This document shows positions 41,301 through 52,735 of a stretch of DNA of 64,000 nucleotides, in pieces. Position numbers and translations under genes: made by a program. Within the stretch, counting starts at the first letter, position 1. Every line of letters starts with the position of its first letter. This DNA is from Xanthostigma xanthostigma (lineage: Eukaryota > Arthropoda > Insecta > Raphidioptera > Raphidiidae). The stretch is taken from NCBI GenBank assembly GCA_963575645.1, contig OY754467.1:51803108-51867107 (forward strand), read 5' to 3'. A model generated the notes under the pieces. The model searched no databases, was not told the DNA's origin, and saw only the letters and a list, made by a program, of their open reading frames with translations.

Positions 41301-41721
41301 TAGTGATGTGTCCACACGACTCTTTATTGGGAGCTAGCTCCGTGCGCTCCGCTCACTAAAAAGGGTCGCTCAGAGTCGTTCAAAGAAGCGACACTAGACA
41401 GTACGCACTACACAAGAGTGCAGACTGCAGAGGTGTGAACTGTCATCATGCATGCTCAGGAGTCACGTAGCATTGCACAGCACAATACACACGCTCAGCT
41501 CTGAGCTCATTTTCATATGATTCTGATCTTATATTATTCGCATTTCGGATGAACTATATAAAGTATAATTATACTATATAAAGTATAATAAAAGCTGAAC
41601 AATAATAATGTTTATTGTTACAATATTATATCTTTGTAAACAACGTCAATGTGAATGGTTTAAGTCACTGTAAACAGTGTGTCATTCAACATTAAACGAC
41701 TCAGCAAAGATAACTCCGTAC
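41301..41721. mobile_element. hAT-like element H, copy 2 (right end missing)
   Basis: TAGTGATGTGTCCACACGAC to AACTCCGTAC aligns with 62827 onward; the last ~150 bp including the right terminal repeat are absent. Contains a local duplication of CTATATAAAGTATAAT near 41553-41590. Confidence 0.7.
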
Positions 41722-42029
41722 AGCTTATCCAATACGAACGTTTCTGGCTTAGAACTTAATTCCTGGCGCATCTAGTCGTTACAATCTCAGTTTTGCTTTA
41801 AGGAAAATCAAATATGAATTAAAACTAATGTCAAGTGATTCAATAAAAAAGTCTACTGCCAAGAAAATTATAGTTTTGGCAACACTGATCGTGACAGCAC
41901 TACTTAAGTTAGCAGATCTGTCAGTGTATATATTGTTATCGCTAGTACGGAAAGCTGCAGGACCCGGCCTTTGTTATCAGCGAGCCAACAGGCCACATTA
42001 AAGCAGAACTAAATGATGAGCAGCATATA
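41722..42029. other. Unassigned interval
   Basis: No gene or repeat recognised. Confidence 0.4.
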
Positions 42030-42440
42030 AGGCAATACCAACAAAATAGACAGTGTATATACTGTTACACGCTCCTCGTTGCGACCACAAAGCATTTCGT
42101 GAGACAACAATCGGCTCGTCATTCTAACAATGACAAACAGATTGTTGTTGGGCAACAACAATCTACTTGCTGTTCAAACAATATGCGTAGGTAAAAAGGG
42201 CGTTGTTGCCAAGTTCCAGACAACAATGAATGCAAGAAAAGAAAGAACGATCCAGCGCATATATACAAACCACGGAATAGCTCAGTAGAGGGGTAGTCAT
42301 ACAGTGTGTTTTATCAAGTTAACAATCGACAAACATTGCGTGAAATAAATAGTTTAACATAAATAATCTCTTGTATATAGTTAATAAATAAGTTTGCTAA
42401 ATAAATTTTGGTGTGTTCCTGTGGTGTAAATATTTCGTGT
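42030..42440 (+). promoter_or_regulatory. Promoter-leader module C
   Basis: TATATA near 42260 and a TCAGT initiator at 42282-42286. The leader TTTAACATAAATAATCTC..., TATAGTTAATAAATAAGT, GTGTAAATATTTCGTGTG is homologous to module A at ~14135-14245. The upstream part differs: it has repeated CAACAATC/GATTGTTGTTG motifs (42108-42165) and no clear heat-shock sites. No ORF follows. Confidence 0.4.
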
Positions 42441-42845
42441 GACTTTGTATTCTTCATTACTTATTATTTTATTTTATCAGTTAGTATTGTTGTTTTGTTT
42501 CTGTTACGATATAAAGAAGTACTTTTCGTTTGTTTGTTTATTTGTTTTGTTAACGTTTTACTATTGTAAATACATATTTTCTACCACGAACATGAACAGT
42601 TTTGTTACAATATTATAGCTGTTATCAAACTTGACGAAACTACTTACACGTACCTACTTTTCTCTATCTACAAATTTCGTAGAATCTTTAAAACTAAATT
42701 TACAGTTTTATGCCTGCGAAAGTACGTGCTTTGCCGGCATAAAACTGTTAAGTTTGAACTAAAATTATCCTTGTTTTTGTAGGTGCAAGAATTTCAGGCA
42801 AAACCGTTATCTTTCTTGATTCAGTATAAAAAGTAACGGAGTTAC
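42441..42845. other. Unassigned interval
   Basis: Inverted trace ACAGTTTTATGCC / GGCATAAAACTGT at 42701-42750 forms a small hairpin. No gene. Confidence 0.45.
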
Positions 42846-43452
42846 AATTCGCCATGGGAACTGATGCTAGTGCTCCCTAGTGGCAGAAAATAAAAGCTGT
42901 ACTATATGCTTTAAAAGTAAACGTCAGATAATTTATTTAGGTATAATGGAAAATAAATTCGAAATAAATAAATAAATAAATTCTAAAAGACATCTAATAG
43001 AAGGAGAACAGATGTTTAAAGCGAATCACATTATAAGTCAGGAAGTAAGTACATTTTTGGAACTGATTTTTCTTCATTGGTTAGTTCTTTTCTTTTTTGT
43101 TTATATACCTACATCAATTTATTTTTTCTTATTTTTTCATTTTTTCTATTAAATAAAAAAGTTTTTTTCCATATTCCATAATGATGAAAATTTGTTAACT
43201 GTCATTATGAAATCCTTTTTAACCTAAGTAAATCCTAAATTTCTATTTTTTTTTTATTTATTTGTAGCAATGATATAAATGCATTAGAAATCGTAACATG
43301 CACAGATCTCAGACAAGAATAAATTCCATTTCTTTAGTTCACTCATTACAATAGACTAACTGTCAGATGAAATATATAAATGTGACTAAAGCATATACAG
43401 CTTTAATTTTTTGCCACCAGAGAGCACTAGAATCAGTTCCCATGGCGAATTT
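42846..43452. mobile_element. ~607-bp TIR element with TTCGCCATGGGAACTGAT ends
   Basis: ~70-bp terminal inverted repeats: TCGCCATGGGAACTGAT, CTAGTGCTC and AGCTGTA.TATGCTTTA at 42848-42915, mirrored at 43386-43450. The interior is AT-rich without coding. Confidence 0.75.
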
Positions 43453-44147
43453 TCATCGCAAATACGATTTTTGCCCATTTTGAATAAAATTTTCTTTTTC
43501 ACGAAATTCATTGAAAAATAACGTTATCTGGCTTTGTCATATTATTAGGGTGAATTTTGTTATCATTTTCGGGAACAGAATAGAGTAGATCGTCTGTTAG
43601 TCAGTAACGAATAGCGTCCGCCAAATAACAGACCAGCCATAAAATTTATCGTCCAACGATAGTACAGTATCGTAACGGCAACGGTTGTGGCACTGTGGTA
43701 ACGATAACCGCTCTTATGAAATATATTTGGGGTAAATGAGCCCATTGCTGACAGATCACTTTGTTTAAATCACGCTGTTACCTTACGAAAATGTTTAAAT
43801 GCTATTTTTTGTAATCTTTATTGCAATTGATTAAACTCTAAATAGTTTTTTTCTCTTTAGATATTTTTGCTAAATAATAAATATTAATTAAACAAAAATG
43901 CAATAAATACGCGGGAAATATAAAATATCGAAATGCAGTATTATTGATTCGACCGTAATGTGATGTCAAAAACACGTAAACATATGGTTTCCATAGAATT
44001 ATTGCCTCTTTTTCGATACAAATTTATTTAAACAAAATTGTTGACATATTATATGACGTCACAGATCCCCCGTGCAAAAATGGCGCGTTTAAATAATCCA
44101 AATAGCTTGCCCAAAAAGAATATTTATTTTTTAATTCAATAAGAATG
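43453..44147. other. Unassigned interval
   Basis: No gene recognised; short frames only. Confidence 0.4.
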
Positions 44148-44844
44148 TTTTATGTTGATGCATTACAGTCCCAATCAAAAGTAAGTCGAATTCTAAATGA
44201 GAACTTTTCCATAATAAATTTTTACAAAAGGTTATAAGTCGATGATACCAATAAATTATTGTTATAAAGGAATAAATAAATATTTTTTTTAATATTAAAT
44301 AACTATTTCAGTATTTTACTTGAAATAACTTTTGAATTTTTTGTACAAAGTTAGATTAGAAAAAATAAATTTATATAAATATCTGTATTTTACATATTTT
44401 TTGCAGTAAAGTAGTTACAAAAAGAAATTAGAAGTAATAAAAATTAAAATGAAATCATTAAAAAGTTGAAAATTCAGTTAAAATTGTTAAAATTATCAAG
44501 CTAAAGTCCATAATCGAAAAGTGGTAAGGTTTAATAATTTTTTTTTATTGATTAAAAGTCTCCTAATTAAATTGGAAAAATTATTAAAATATGCGTAAGA
44601 CATCGATGCTTTACATAGTTTTCGGAACTGCTGACATTATTTGGTTATTTGCACAAAATTAAAATGTACCGTTTGCATGCTAGAATAACATATTTTCCAC
44701 ATGTAAAAGTTTTTTTTTAATTTTTAACTTTATAATTCTCCTAATAATTTTGGATTTTTTACAGAAAATTTTGCCATAAAAAATCTATTAAAAAAACTTT
44801 ATTTCAGATTTTTTTCATTATCTTCGTAAAACGGCTCAACCTAC
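44148..44844. mobile_element. TTAA-flanked element T, copy 2
   Basis: Homologous along its length to 25811-26502 (CAAAAGTAAGTCGAATTC, GAACTTTTCCATAATAAATT, ATGCGTAAGACATCGATGCT). The right end CGGCTCAACCT.C is followed by TTAA (44845-44848); the left terminal bases have decayed. Confidence 0.75.
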
Positions 44845-44848
44845 TTAA

Positions 44849-45451
44849 TGAATGATTTCATGTATTTGATAACTTTTAATATGAAAATAATTCATTTTAA
44901 ATATTTTCAAAAAATTGTGCATATACCGTATTGTTGTTGACCTCAACATTAAGTTCTCCATATTAAATTTTTAACATCCTCAGAAGCTGAGTTAATAATA
45001 CCTCATCAAAAACAAATCTGAAAAAAGGACCAAAAAACAAGTGTAACATTAGTAAAGCTTATTTATGATCCTTAACCAAACCTTCCTTCATCGTGACATT
45101 TAACAAAATGTCCAGAACATGATTTGGAGCAACTTCATCCTGTTAATTTTGATGTTACAGTCGACAACTTCATTCTATTAATTTTGATTTTACAGTGGGC
45201 GTATAACTTCAAAATTATATTAAAAGCAAAGAGGTTCGGGATTAGCACTTTTAAGCGGCGCGGTGTCGGTAACTGTACCACTTGCCTTATTACACATTAC
45301 GTCACAGAGCTTTTGCCCCGGTTGAATATTGGCAGTTATTCTGTGACGTGGCGGCTCGTTATCTCGCTAAATAATAACGTCATGTAGGTATTATATAATT
45401 CTGTATACGTAACTGTCTGTTGCTGTGTTGAAGTTTTCACGTTCGACGTTA
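44849..45451. other. Interval upstream of a possible exon
   Basis: Internal duplication of CAACTTCAT.CT.TTAATTTTGAT at 45129 and 45165. GC-richer stretch around 45250-45370 with inverted CGTCACAGAG / CTCTGTGACG-like traces. An 87-codon frame has no domain. Confidence 0.4.
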
Positions 45452-45591
45452 ATGAATAAAGTTACGAGACGTGTTTTATGTCCTAAATTACTGAAAAAAA
45501 TAAAGGAAGATTGTCGAAGTGAATACTTCTTTAAAAACGGGGATAAATTCGTTTCGTTGTGTAACTTTTGTCACGAAGTTGTACTATTTAC
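45452..45591 (+). pseudogene. Possible BED-type zinc-finger exon fragment
   Basis: The ATG at 45452 opens a 47-codon frame rich in basic residues, MNKVTRR...KKIKEDC, then YFFKNGDKFVSLCNFCHEVV with a CxxC pair (residues ~38-41). Such FxxxGDKxxCxxC starts are seen in BED/CGGBP1-like and hAT transposase N termini. The frame ends at a stop exactly inside AC|GTAAGT, a consensus 5' splice site, so it may be a first exon. The second half of the finger (H...H) is not in frame here. A non-LTR fragment follows at 45625. No domain search was possible; confidence is low. Confidence 0.3.
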
Positions 45592-45624
45592 GTAAGTCGA
45601 CAAAAAAACGGTGGCAGTCTGCAA

Positions 45625-45657
45625 ACTCGAGCGAAGCCGGGCCGGACCACTAGTAGT
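45625..45657 (-). repeat. Non-LTR end fragment
   Basis: CTCGAGCGAAGCCGGGCCGG ACCACTAGTAG, read on the minus strand, matches the opening of 24433-24852. Only ~35 bp remain. Confidence 0.45.
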
Positions 45658-45994
45658 AATATAATAACACGGGGTTAACTGTTTTTATCTTAATATTAAA
45701 CGCAGGTATTGAGAAATAGAGTCCATAATTTGCACAATGAAGATGACAGGATTCTTAAGGAAGCGGGCATAAAATAAAGAAGTGAAAAAACCTTGTTGTG
45801 ACCTTCTCAAATACGAAAACAATAATAATATTAATTTTTAAAACCCACAGATGTTAATATGTTTTCAGATGCCAGTACAGACAAATCTCCTCACCTGCTT
45901 TTAATACAGTCTTTGTCATTAATAATTTATAGATATTAACGGAAAAAAATGACGGAAAGTCATTATAGTAAATGTGAAAGTTTTTTTAATTTTT
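45658..45994. other. Unassigned interval
   Basis: No gene or repeat recognised. Confidence 0.4.
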
Positions 45995-46405
45995 GAAGTA
46001 AAACTTCTTTACGCACGCTTGACTTGGGGAGCAAGCTGGTGAATGCGTGACGAGAGCGTTACGAGAAGTGTGATCGGAAGCGTTACGAAAAATGTGATCG
46101 GGCGAGGCAGTTATTTTATATCTAAGACACAGTGCAGGCCTATTGTCTGTATCACACTGTAGGAGCAAGAGAGAGCAGTACGCGCGCACAGTTTCTTTCT
46201 CTCTTCCTCTCATAGCCAGTGCATGAAATATATATTATATATATATATATATATATCAGTCAGTTTGCTAGCGTTACGCGAACGGTGATTTCTTACATGT
46301 ATATATTACACATATACCTATAAACATACATACATACATATAGATGGAGCTAAAGAAGTTTTACTTCAGTCGTGTGGTGTAAAGCACACTCGTTTTTTTT
46401 TTATT
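45995..46405 (+). mobile_element. GAAG-family repeat with perfect 15-bp TIRs
   Basis: GAAGTAAAACTTCTT (45995-46009) and AAGAAGTTTTACTTC (46353-46367) are exact inverted repeats. The conserved GTCGTGTGGTGTAAAGCACACTCG hairpin and oligo-T lie just outside the right one, as in the 59446 copy, so the unit extends past the TIR. An (AT)n microsatellite sits at ~46229-46257. The body between 46110 and 46350 is unrelated to other copies. Confidence 0.7.
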
Positions 46406-48744
46406 TTACGTTCACGTCCGTAAAAACCCTTTCATCTTGATAATTAAAAGCAAAAACACTATTTTTAGAGAAAAAAACTAAAAATTTAAAAGAACGTTAA
46501 TCTCTTTGTATAAAATAAAACATAGATACATTTCTGTCATAAAAAGTATATTACGCTTTTAAAAACCTATAAATAAGAAAGTTCAACTGTAGACAGTAAA
46601 CTCCTGATAAAATATCTGTACAAATGCCATTTCTCAACATTTTTACGACCGTGACACAAAAAAATCTAAGCGTTTCTTGTGCAGTACAGTAAATTAGAAA
46701 ATAAAAATAAACTAAAAGCTTACAATGCGACATCAGTTAAATTATTATATCAATTATTGTGGTACTCCAGTAAGTTAGAGGCCAGTGCAAGTTATTGTAA
46801 GTAAGTGATAAGATTGCAAGTATAATAGAAGTATACAGGGTGTAAGATAGTATTTGGTACATTAAAGAACATGAGAGGTACAGGGGAGCTAGTATATATT
46901 ATTAATTTACTACATAATAGATTAGGAAAAAAGCAACTGGAGACACGTTCTCTCACCACCAGCACCTCGACTTCCACCGCATGTTCGTTTTTAAAAAGTG
47001 TTATTTAAATAAATGAATTGTACAATTGGAAAATTCGTTTACAGAAAAGTGAAAGTTAAAAGAAAATGTGCGGTGATAATTTAGATCTTTTATTCAAAAT
47101 GGGACGCTTCAGGTTTACGTCGGTATGGGTCGGTATTCAATAATCTGTCTTTTATTAATTATTGCAATTTATGTCTAGGGATACACCTACATTTAAAAAA
47201 ATTAAAACAAAGGTTTATTCTCACTTGAAATTGATTTCTTTCCATTTTACGGTTAATATGTTAATAGGATTACCGCACAGCTGTCGCTTATTTTTAAAAT
47301 AAATTTTAATTAACAGACATTTAAATATTTATAAATTGAAATATTAAAAAATCAGGAATATTGTGAATATTGTTGAGTACTATATTTTGATTTAAGGATG
47401 TATATAACATTTTTGAATTCAAAGACTTTTGCCTAAATTTAAAATATGTTATAGAATTAGACCTCCTGCATCGATTAAAACCAAAAAATAGATACCTTAC
47501 CGACCTTTTTTATGAAAAAATTCATTTTAAAATCACCATTCACTCAATGTTATTTCTACCGGAAATGCTAAAAATTTTGAGAAGATTAAAACATTTATCA
47601 TTTTATTTCAAAGATTTATGATTCAAAAACTTATTATCAGTTTCTTTGTACAATTTGCGATTTTTCAAGCCCAAAAAAACGTGGGGTTACCGGAAATTCC
47701 ACGGAAATATTTTATTTTGAAAGTGATGAAATCAATTCTCCGAATCTTAATCTTAATTAATGGCGGATGTAATGAGACAATGAGGCAACGTCGCGTTCCT
47801 GCATGTCGATAATAAAAATCGCATTTATGAAATGTCATATCACGTGAACCAATTGTCAATTATTCTGGACCTGTCATTTTTGAGACCTATGTGCATTTAG
47901 AACACAAAATGCGTTTATATGTCGGATAAACGCTGTAATGTAACAAAAGTATGTAAAAGATTTGAGATATTTATTTTTGATTGGAAAACTAAAATGTTCG
48001 TACAGATTATCTGCAATTAATTTGAAAAAACTTTGCTTTAACAAAAATCTGCCAAAAGTAAACTTTAATTACTGACTTTATGTATCAGTTTATTACTTTG
48101 CGTAATGATAATTGATTTCTTAATCACCACTTTGATTGCTTGATAATAATTCATAATAAATAAATACTTTCTTTGAATTTTGATTTGACATTTTTATTTA
48201 TTATTATTTTTATAGTATCCATAGCTTCAAATTTTTGAGGTCAGAAATTCTATCTCCACGTTATGTTTCAGAGTGTCAGAAGACCACGTGGACAGCCATG
48301 TTGCCTGATTGTTTTTGACTAAAGTCACAGTAGTCAAATTAAATGTTAAATATTTGTTCATAATATTTAATTATAGGAAAATTTTTAGAAAATCTACCAT
48401 AAAAAATGATTAAAATTAACACAAAGTCTTCGCAAATAAAAATTTTTATATATTTATGATTTTGAAAATTTAATTAGATGTACTACACAATTTGACCTTA
48501 TACACATCCTTAAGTGCATCAATGATTTGGTTGTGATTTTTTTAATAGATGGCTATGATACCTAACCTATTTTACAATAAGTGCATATCCATTTTTTTCA
48601 TGATTATAATGATGTGACGTTGATTACAATAAAGCATTTTACTTACTACTTGAAGAACTGAAGAATAAGAACTCACCTGTAACAAAAAAAATAACTTTTA
48701 CTTTTTTGGATATATAGTTTCATATTAATTTATATTCTAACATA
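46406..48744. other. Long unassigned AT-rich interval
   Basis: No gene, RNA or repeat of known type. Open frames stay at or below 64 codons and lack domains. CACCAGCACCTCGACTTCCACC near 46960 is locally C-rich. Confidence 0.4.
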
Positions 48745-49190
48745 ATCAAATAGCTTTGCCTGCAGCACATTCACAAAATGGAGATATTTTAGTTTTTATA
48801 TATATTTTATATATATAATATATATATATTTTATAATACGGAATTGAAAATTTGTTTAAAAATATACTTAAATGTAAGTAGTTCAGAAGAGTGCACGCAA
48901 ATCGCAATGCCATGATTTGAATATATACCAAAGTAAAATAAACAAAATAATAAACCGTTATGAAAAGTGTACCATTACTATATAAAAAAACAGCGTTATA
49001 GCATATATCTTTTTTGTGCATGCGACGGTTTTCCCTGAAAACAGTAGGGGTCTTCATATTTGCGTATCAACGATCCTTCCAAAATTTGGTTTCAATCCGT
49101 TTGACCTGAATCGTGCTCACAAACAGACGGACAGAGTATTTCCAAAAATATGTTTTTAGATTCGGTGAACTCAAAACTAAATACTATTGT
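48745..49190 (-). repeat. Dispersed repeat X, copy 1
   Basis: Minus-strand sequence with AACATATTTTTGGAAATACT, CTGTTTGTGAGCACGATTCA, GGTCAAACGGATTGAAACCA, AAAACCGTCGCATGC and ACTTTTCATAACGGTTTAT is shared with 50430-50706 and in part with 61206-61515. An (AT)n microsatellite lies at 48800-48838. Style of a non-LTR 3' UTR; unclassified. Confidence 0.6.
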
Positions 49191-49503
49191 AAAATTTTGA
49201 AAAGTAAATTTTGACCTAAACTGGTACGGGTACCTTTCTATATACTTGTAGGTTGGAATGGCAATATACTTAAATGCATTTAGATTCAAAATTTCACATA
49301 GAAATGCCCTTATAAACATCCGTGTTACTTCTGAGACGCTTTGTATAATCATTATAGCTTGCTTAAAACGGGATTATGTGCAATCTACTGTTTTGTCTAT
49401 ATTCTACTTGATTGTAGACAATACACATACTGTATATTATGTACCATAGATATAATATATATTTAATAGATTGCGGATACACTAGCGCCTCCTGTCCCTT
49501 TTA
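49191..49503. other. Unassigned interval
   Basis: Short frames on both strands; no gene or repeat recognised. Confidence 0.4.
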
Positions 49504-49966
49504 GAAGCCATTTTGAATGTGGAAAATGCCGTAAAAGCGCGCGAGATTCAAAAATATTAATTATTCTATAATATGATTTTATTGAGAAAAACAACAAAAC
49601 TCACAGTAAACAGTTATATTTCGCTCCAAAACCTATTTTTATACTGAAACGTTTCAAAAATTACAAAATTGAGCATAAATATAATGTAAAAGCTTAGAAC
49701 ACTATACATTGTCAATTTGGCATCAATGCTTGTCAACCTTGATACCAAATTGACAATGTAAAATGTTCTAAGCTTTTATATTATATTTATGCTCAGTTTT
49801 GCAATTTTTGAAACGTTCCAATATACAAATAGCTTTTGGAGCGAAATATCACTGTTTACTGCGAGTTTTATTGTTTTTCCCATTAACATCATATTATATT
49901 TAGAATATTTAATCTTTCTGAATCTCATGCGCTTTTTACGTCGTATTCCACATTCAAAATGGCTTC
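49504..49966. mobile_element. 463-bp TA-flanked foldback MITE
   Basis: Arms of ~230 bp from GAAGCCATTTTGAATGTGGA to its complement, including GAAACGTTTCAAAAATT-like, TTGTCAATTTGG and AAGCTTAGAACA blocks. Almost no spacer (GATGCTTGTC near 49727). TA directly flanks both ends (49502-49503, 49967-49968). Confidence 0.85.
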
Positions 49967-50429
49967 TAATTGGAACCATTCCGCACAATGCTCAAGGATA
50001 GGCATCCGCTATCTATTAATATATATGTATCTATGATAGGTACTCTATTTTTCTTTCTAAATCCTGGCCACCGTATATTACAGCTAGAAGTGGCTGTGCA
50101 AGAGGAAGTAATATATTAAGTGTGAAATCACTGCACCAACAGAGAGTTCGTGTCTGACCGACACTTCCAATAACGCCAAGTTGCTACCTCGACTGTGTAC
50201 CAGTTTATTGCCTGATTCAGAGTACCGGCACTCACGTCGGGTATTCTGAAATACTAAATAGTTTTATGTCCAATCAAAAATTAATTAAAACTTCGAAACA
50301 CTTAAACTTTAATGCATCTTATGAACTTGGGGATTGAAATTTTTAAGTTTATACATAGTAGGCTCTTTAATCTTTTAACTTTCCAACATCACAAGTGGAG
50401 AATTGCACTAATTAAAGTCAAAATTTAGT
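49967..50429. other. Unassigned interval
   Basis: No gene or repeat recognised. Confidence 0.4.
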
Positions 50430-50706
50430 ATTAAAAATTTTACAATATCCTCCGAATTAAAAAAACATATTTTTGGAAAAAAAACTGTTAATCTGTTTGT
50501 CTGTGAACACGGTACAGGTCAAACGGATGACCGGATTGAAACCAAATTTTAAGAGCATGTTTGACATGCAAACATGAAGAGTCCTGTCGTTTTTAGAGAA
50601 AATCGGCGCATGCGTAGAAGAGATATATGCTATAGCGTTGTTCTTATACGATCTGATATACTTTTCATAACGGTTTATGATTTATCTTATTATTGCGCAA
50701 TAAAGA
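50430..50706 (+). repeat. Dispersed repeat X, copy 2
   Basis: Plus-strand counterpart of 48745-49190 (ACATATTTTTGGAAAAAAAA, GGTCAAACGGATG, GATATATGCTATAGCGTTGT, CATAACGGTTTATGATTTAT). Directly followed by the foldback at 50707. Confidence 0.6.
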
Positions 50707-51188
50707 AAAGGACCCTGTACAAACCTTATGGGATTTGGTTCTTGATTAAATTGACCGAAAATGGTTTTATTATATAGTTTAAAGGTCACTAAGAAATAGT
50801 GTCTATGGGTGCATAGCTATAGCGAGATTTTAGATATAGGGATATCCATTGACTTCACAAACATGTTCTATGTTCGACTTTTGTGCTTTTTTTTAGAAAT
50901 AGAAAAATAGTTGAAAACTAGGTAATGTTGGAATATTTTACCCTGTATGGAATAATAATGTCATATTCGAATTCAGCGCACTCAAAAACATATTTCTAGG
51001 GCTTAAGATTTTTTAAGATTGTGAATTCAATGGATATACCTATATCTAAAATCTTGCTCAACATATGTAGCTAAAAATGTATACACTCATAGGCACCTTT
51101 TCTTAGTGACCTTTAAACTATAAAATAAAATCATTTTTGATCAATTTAACCGAGATCCAAATTCCATAAGGTTTGTGCCGGGTCCTTT
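50707..51188. mobile_element. ~480-bp foldback element
   Basis: Arms 50707-50860 and 51025-51188 share AAAGGACCC, CAAACCTTATGG, AGTTTAAAGGTCACTAAGAA and AGATTTTAGATATAGG.ATAT. Centre ~165 bp with no coding. Confidence 0.75.
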
Positions 51189-51676
51189 ATGAAATAAATC
51201 ATAACTTTTCCAATCTTACATAGGCAAGTTCTATGTTTGATCACTAGCCAGAGCTCAACGGACCGGCTATGAAACTTTTTTCGCGATGAAAATCTTAACA
51301 GATGATAGCATGACATTTGCTTTATGTTCTGTTCTAATGAAACATCGTGTCTCTAACGTAAAGAACATATTATAAAGAAATTCTCTCCAAATATTGCAAC
51401 TGTATTTTTGCAGTACCCCTTATAAAATAGCTTCTTTATATAGATGTATTCAGGCTTCTAAAGTTTAACCAAAGCCAAGCTCGTGTCCAGCGGTCTTTAG
51501 TTAGGTAGCTTTGTTTATTTTTTAAATGACGTGATAATATGTAGATCATGCAAACGAATAGCAAATATCATATTTAATCGTAATGATTATTATTAGCCAT
51601 TGTAATAATAATACAGTAAATAAAATCTTTCTCAAATCTCATGATTTATTAGTTTTAAATATCATAATATTAAATA
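51189..51676. other. Unassigned interval
   Basis: AAACGAATAGCAAATATCAT at ~51552 recurs reversed at ~52740, outside the inverted tail pair. No gene. Confidence 0.45.
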
Positions 51677-51800
51677 CTAGCTGTTAGTCGCGTCACTGCA
51701 CGGGTTAACAGAAATGTTATTTTCTTTATTATATAGTGTATCAATACTTTTGAAGTTGGAAGGATCTCGTCGCCTAATTGGCTGGAATTTTTTTTTTATT
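51677..51800 (+). mobile_element. Non-LTR tail, third family (left of inverted pair)
   Basis: CTAGCTGTTAGTCGCGTCAC, TTTTGAAGTTGGAAGGATCT and CCTAATTGGCTGGAATTTTT are repeated in reverse at 52601-52735. No coding. Confidence 0.6.
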
Positions 51801-51894
51801 ATAGAGAAAAACAAAATTAAAATACAAAAAAAATAACAAAAATAAAAAATTGTGCTTCAATCTGGAATTTTTGTACTATGTATAGATTAGTGAC

Positions 51895-52193
51895 TAGTGT
51901 TCGACTGAAGCTTCGGCTTCGGCCACCTTCGGCTTGGGCCAAAATGGACCGAAGTTTTGGCCGCAGCCGAAGGTTTCTAACAAGCGCCGAAATTGAACGA
52001 ACTGTTACGAATGAGCGAGAGCGCGATGGACGTAGCGACTTCAAGAGATGATTAAAATTACCTTTTTATATTATATAGTCAATGTAAACCTTAAATTTAA
52101 AAGTCAATTATATTATTAATTGTAGCTTGTAGCAGTTGTAGCCAATTTAAACTGAATATCTTAAGCCAGAAAACGACCTTCGGTCGGACACTA
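51895..52193. mobile_element. 299-bp hAT-like MITE
   Basis: TAGTGTTCGACTGAAG and CTTCGGTCGGACACTA ends, then CTTCGG/CCGAAG-rich sequence (51915-51995). Flanks TTAGTGAC and TTAGATAC agree at 6 of 8 positions, possibly a decayed 8-bp target duplication. Ends fit the hAT rule. Confidence 0.6.
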
Positions 52194-52600
52194 TTAGATA
52201 CAGATATCTACCTAAAATCATCTACAGTAACACAGTTAAAAAAGAAACTTAAAATTTTGCAAAGGAGAGCAGATTGTCATTTTCTAATTTTAGTTGGATT
52301 TTAAAATTCGTAGTCGTTCTAAAATTAGAACAGTTTCTCTGAATGGGAAAATGGTTCGTTATAACTGTAAAGAATAGCATATAAGGAATAAAATTATGAG
52401 AAAATACTTGTACCAAACATCCTCACGCATTAAAAGATTAAACTAATTAAATGATACCATCTGACTACATAAATAACGTTGGCTCCCTCCTTCACTGGCA
52501 CATACTCTGATAAATATATTGTACTCACTCACTTGTACGTTTCTAAATACATTGATTTTACCTTGTTCTTGATCAATATTAAAAACTTGTTAATTTAGCT
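52194..52600. other. Unassigned interval
   Basis: No gene or repeat recognised. Confidence 0.4.
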
Positions 52601-52735
52601 ACCAAAAATTCCAGCCAATTGGGCAACGAGACCATTCCAACTTCAAAAATATTGACACTTGACATAATATAAAATAGAAAATAAAATTTCTGTTAAGGCA
52701 TGCGGCGAGGCGGGTAACGGCTAGTATGGAATATT
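52601..52735 (-). mobile_element. Non-LTR tail, third family (right of inverted pair)
   Basis: Reverse of 51677-51800: AATTCCAGCCAATTGGGC, CCAACTTCAAAAATATT and AACGGCTAGTATG. The two copies differ by scattered substitutions, so this is an old inverted pair or two separate insertions. Confidence 0.6.

Noticed and set aside
48746-49057. 103-codon minus-strand open frame
   Set aside because: Lies in dispersed repeat X and an AT microsatellite; the related copy at 50574 gives a different short frame.
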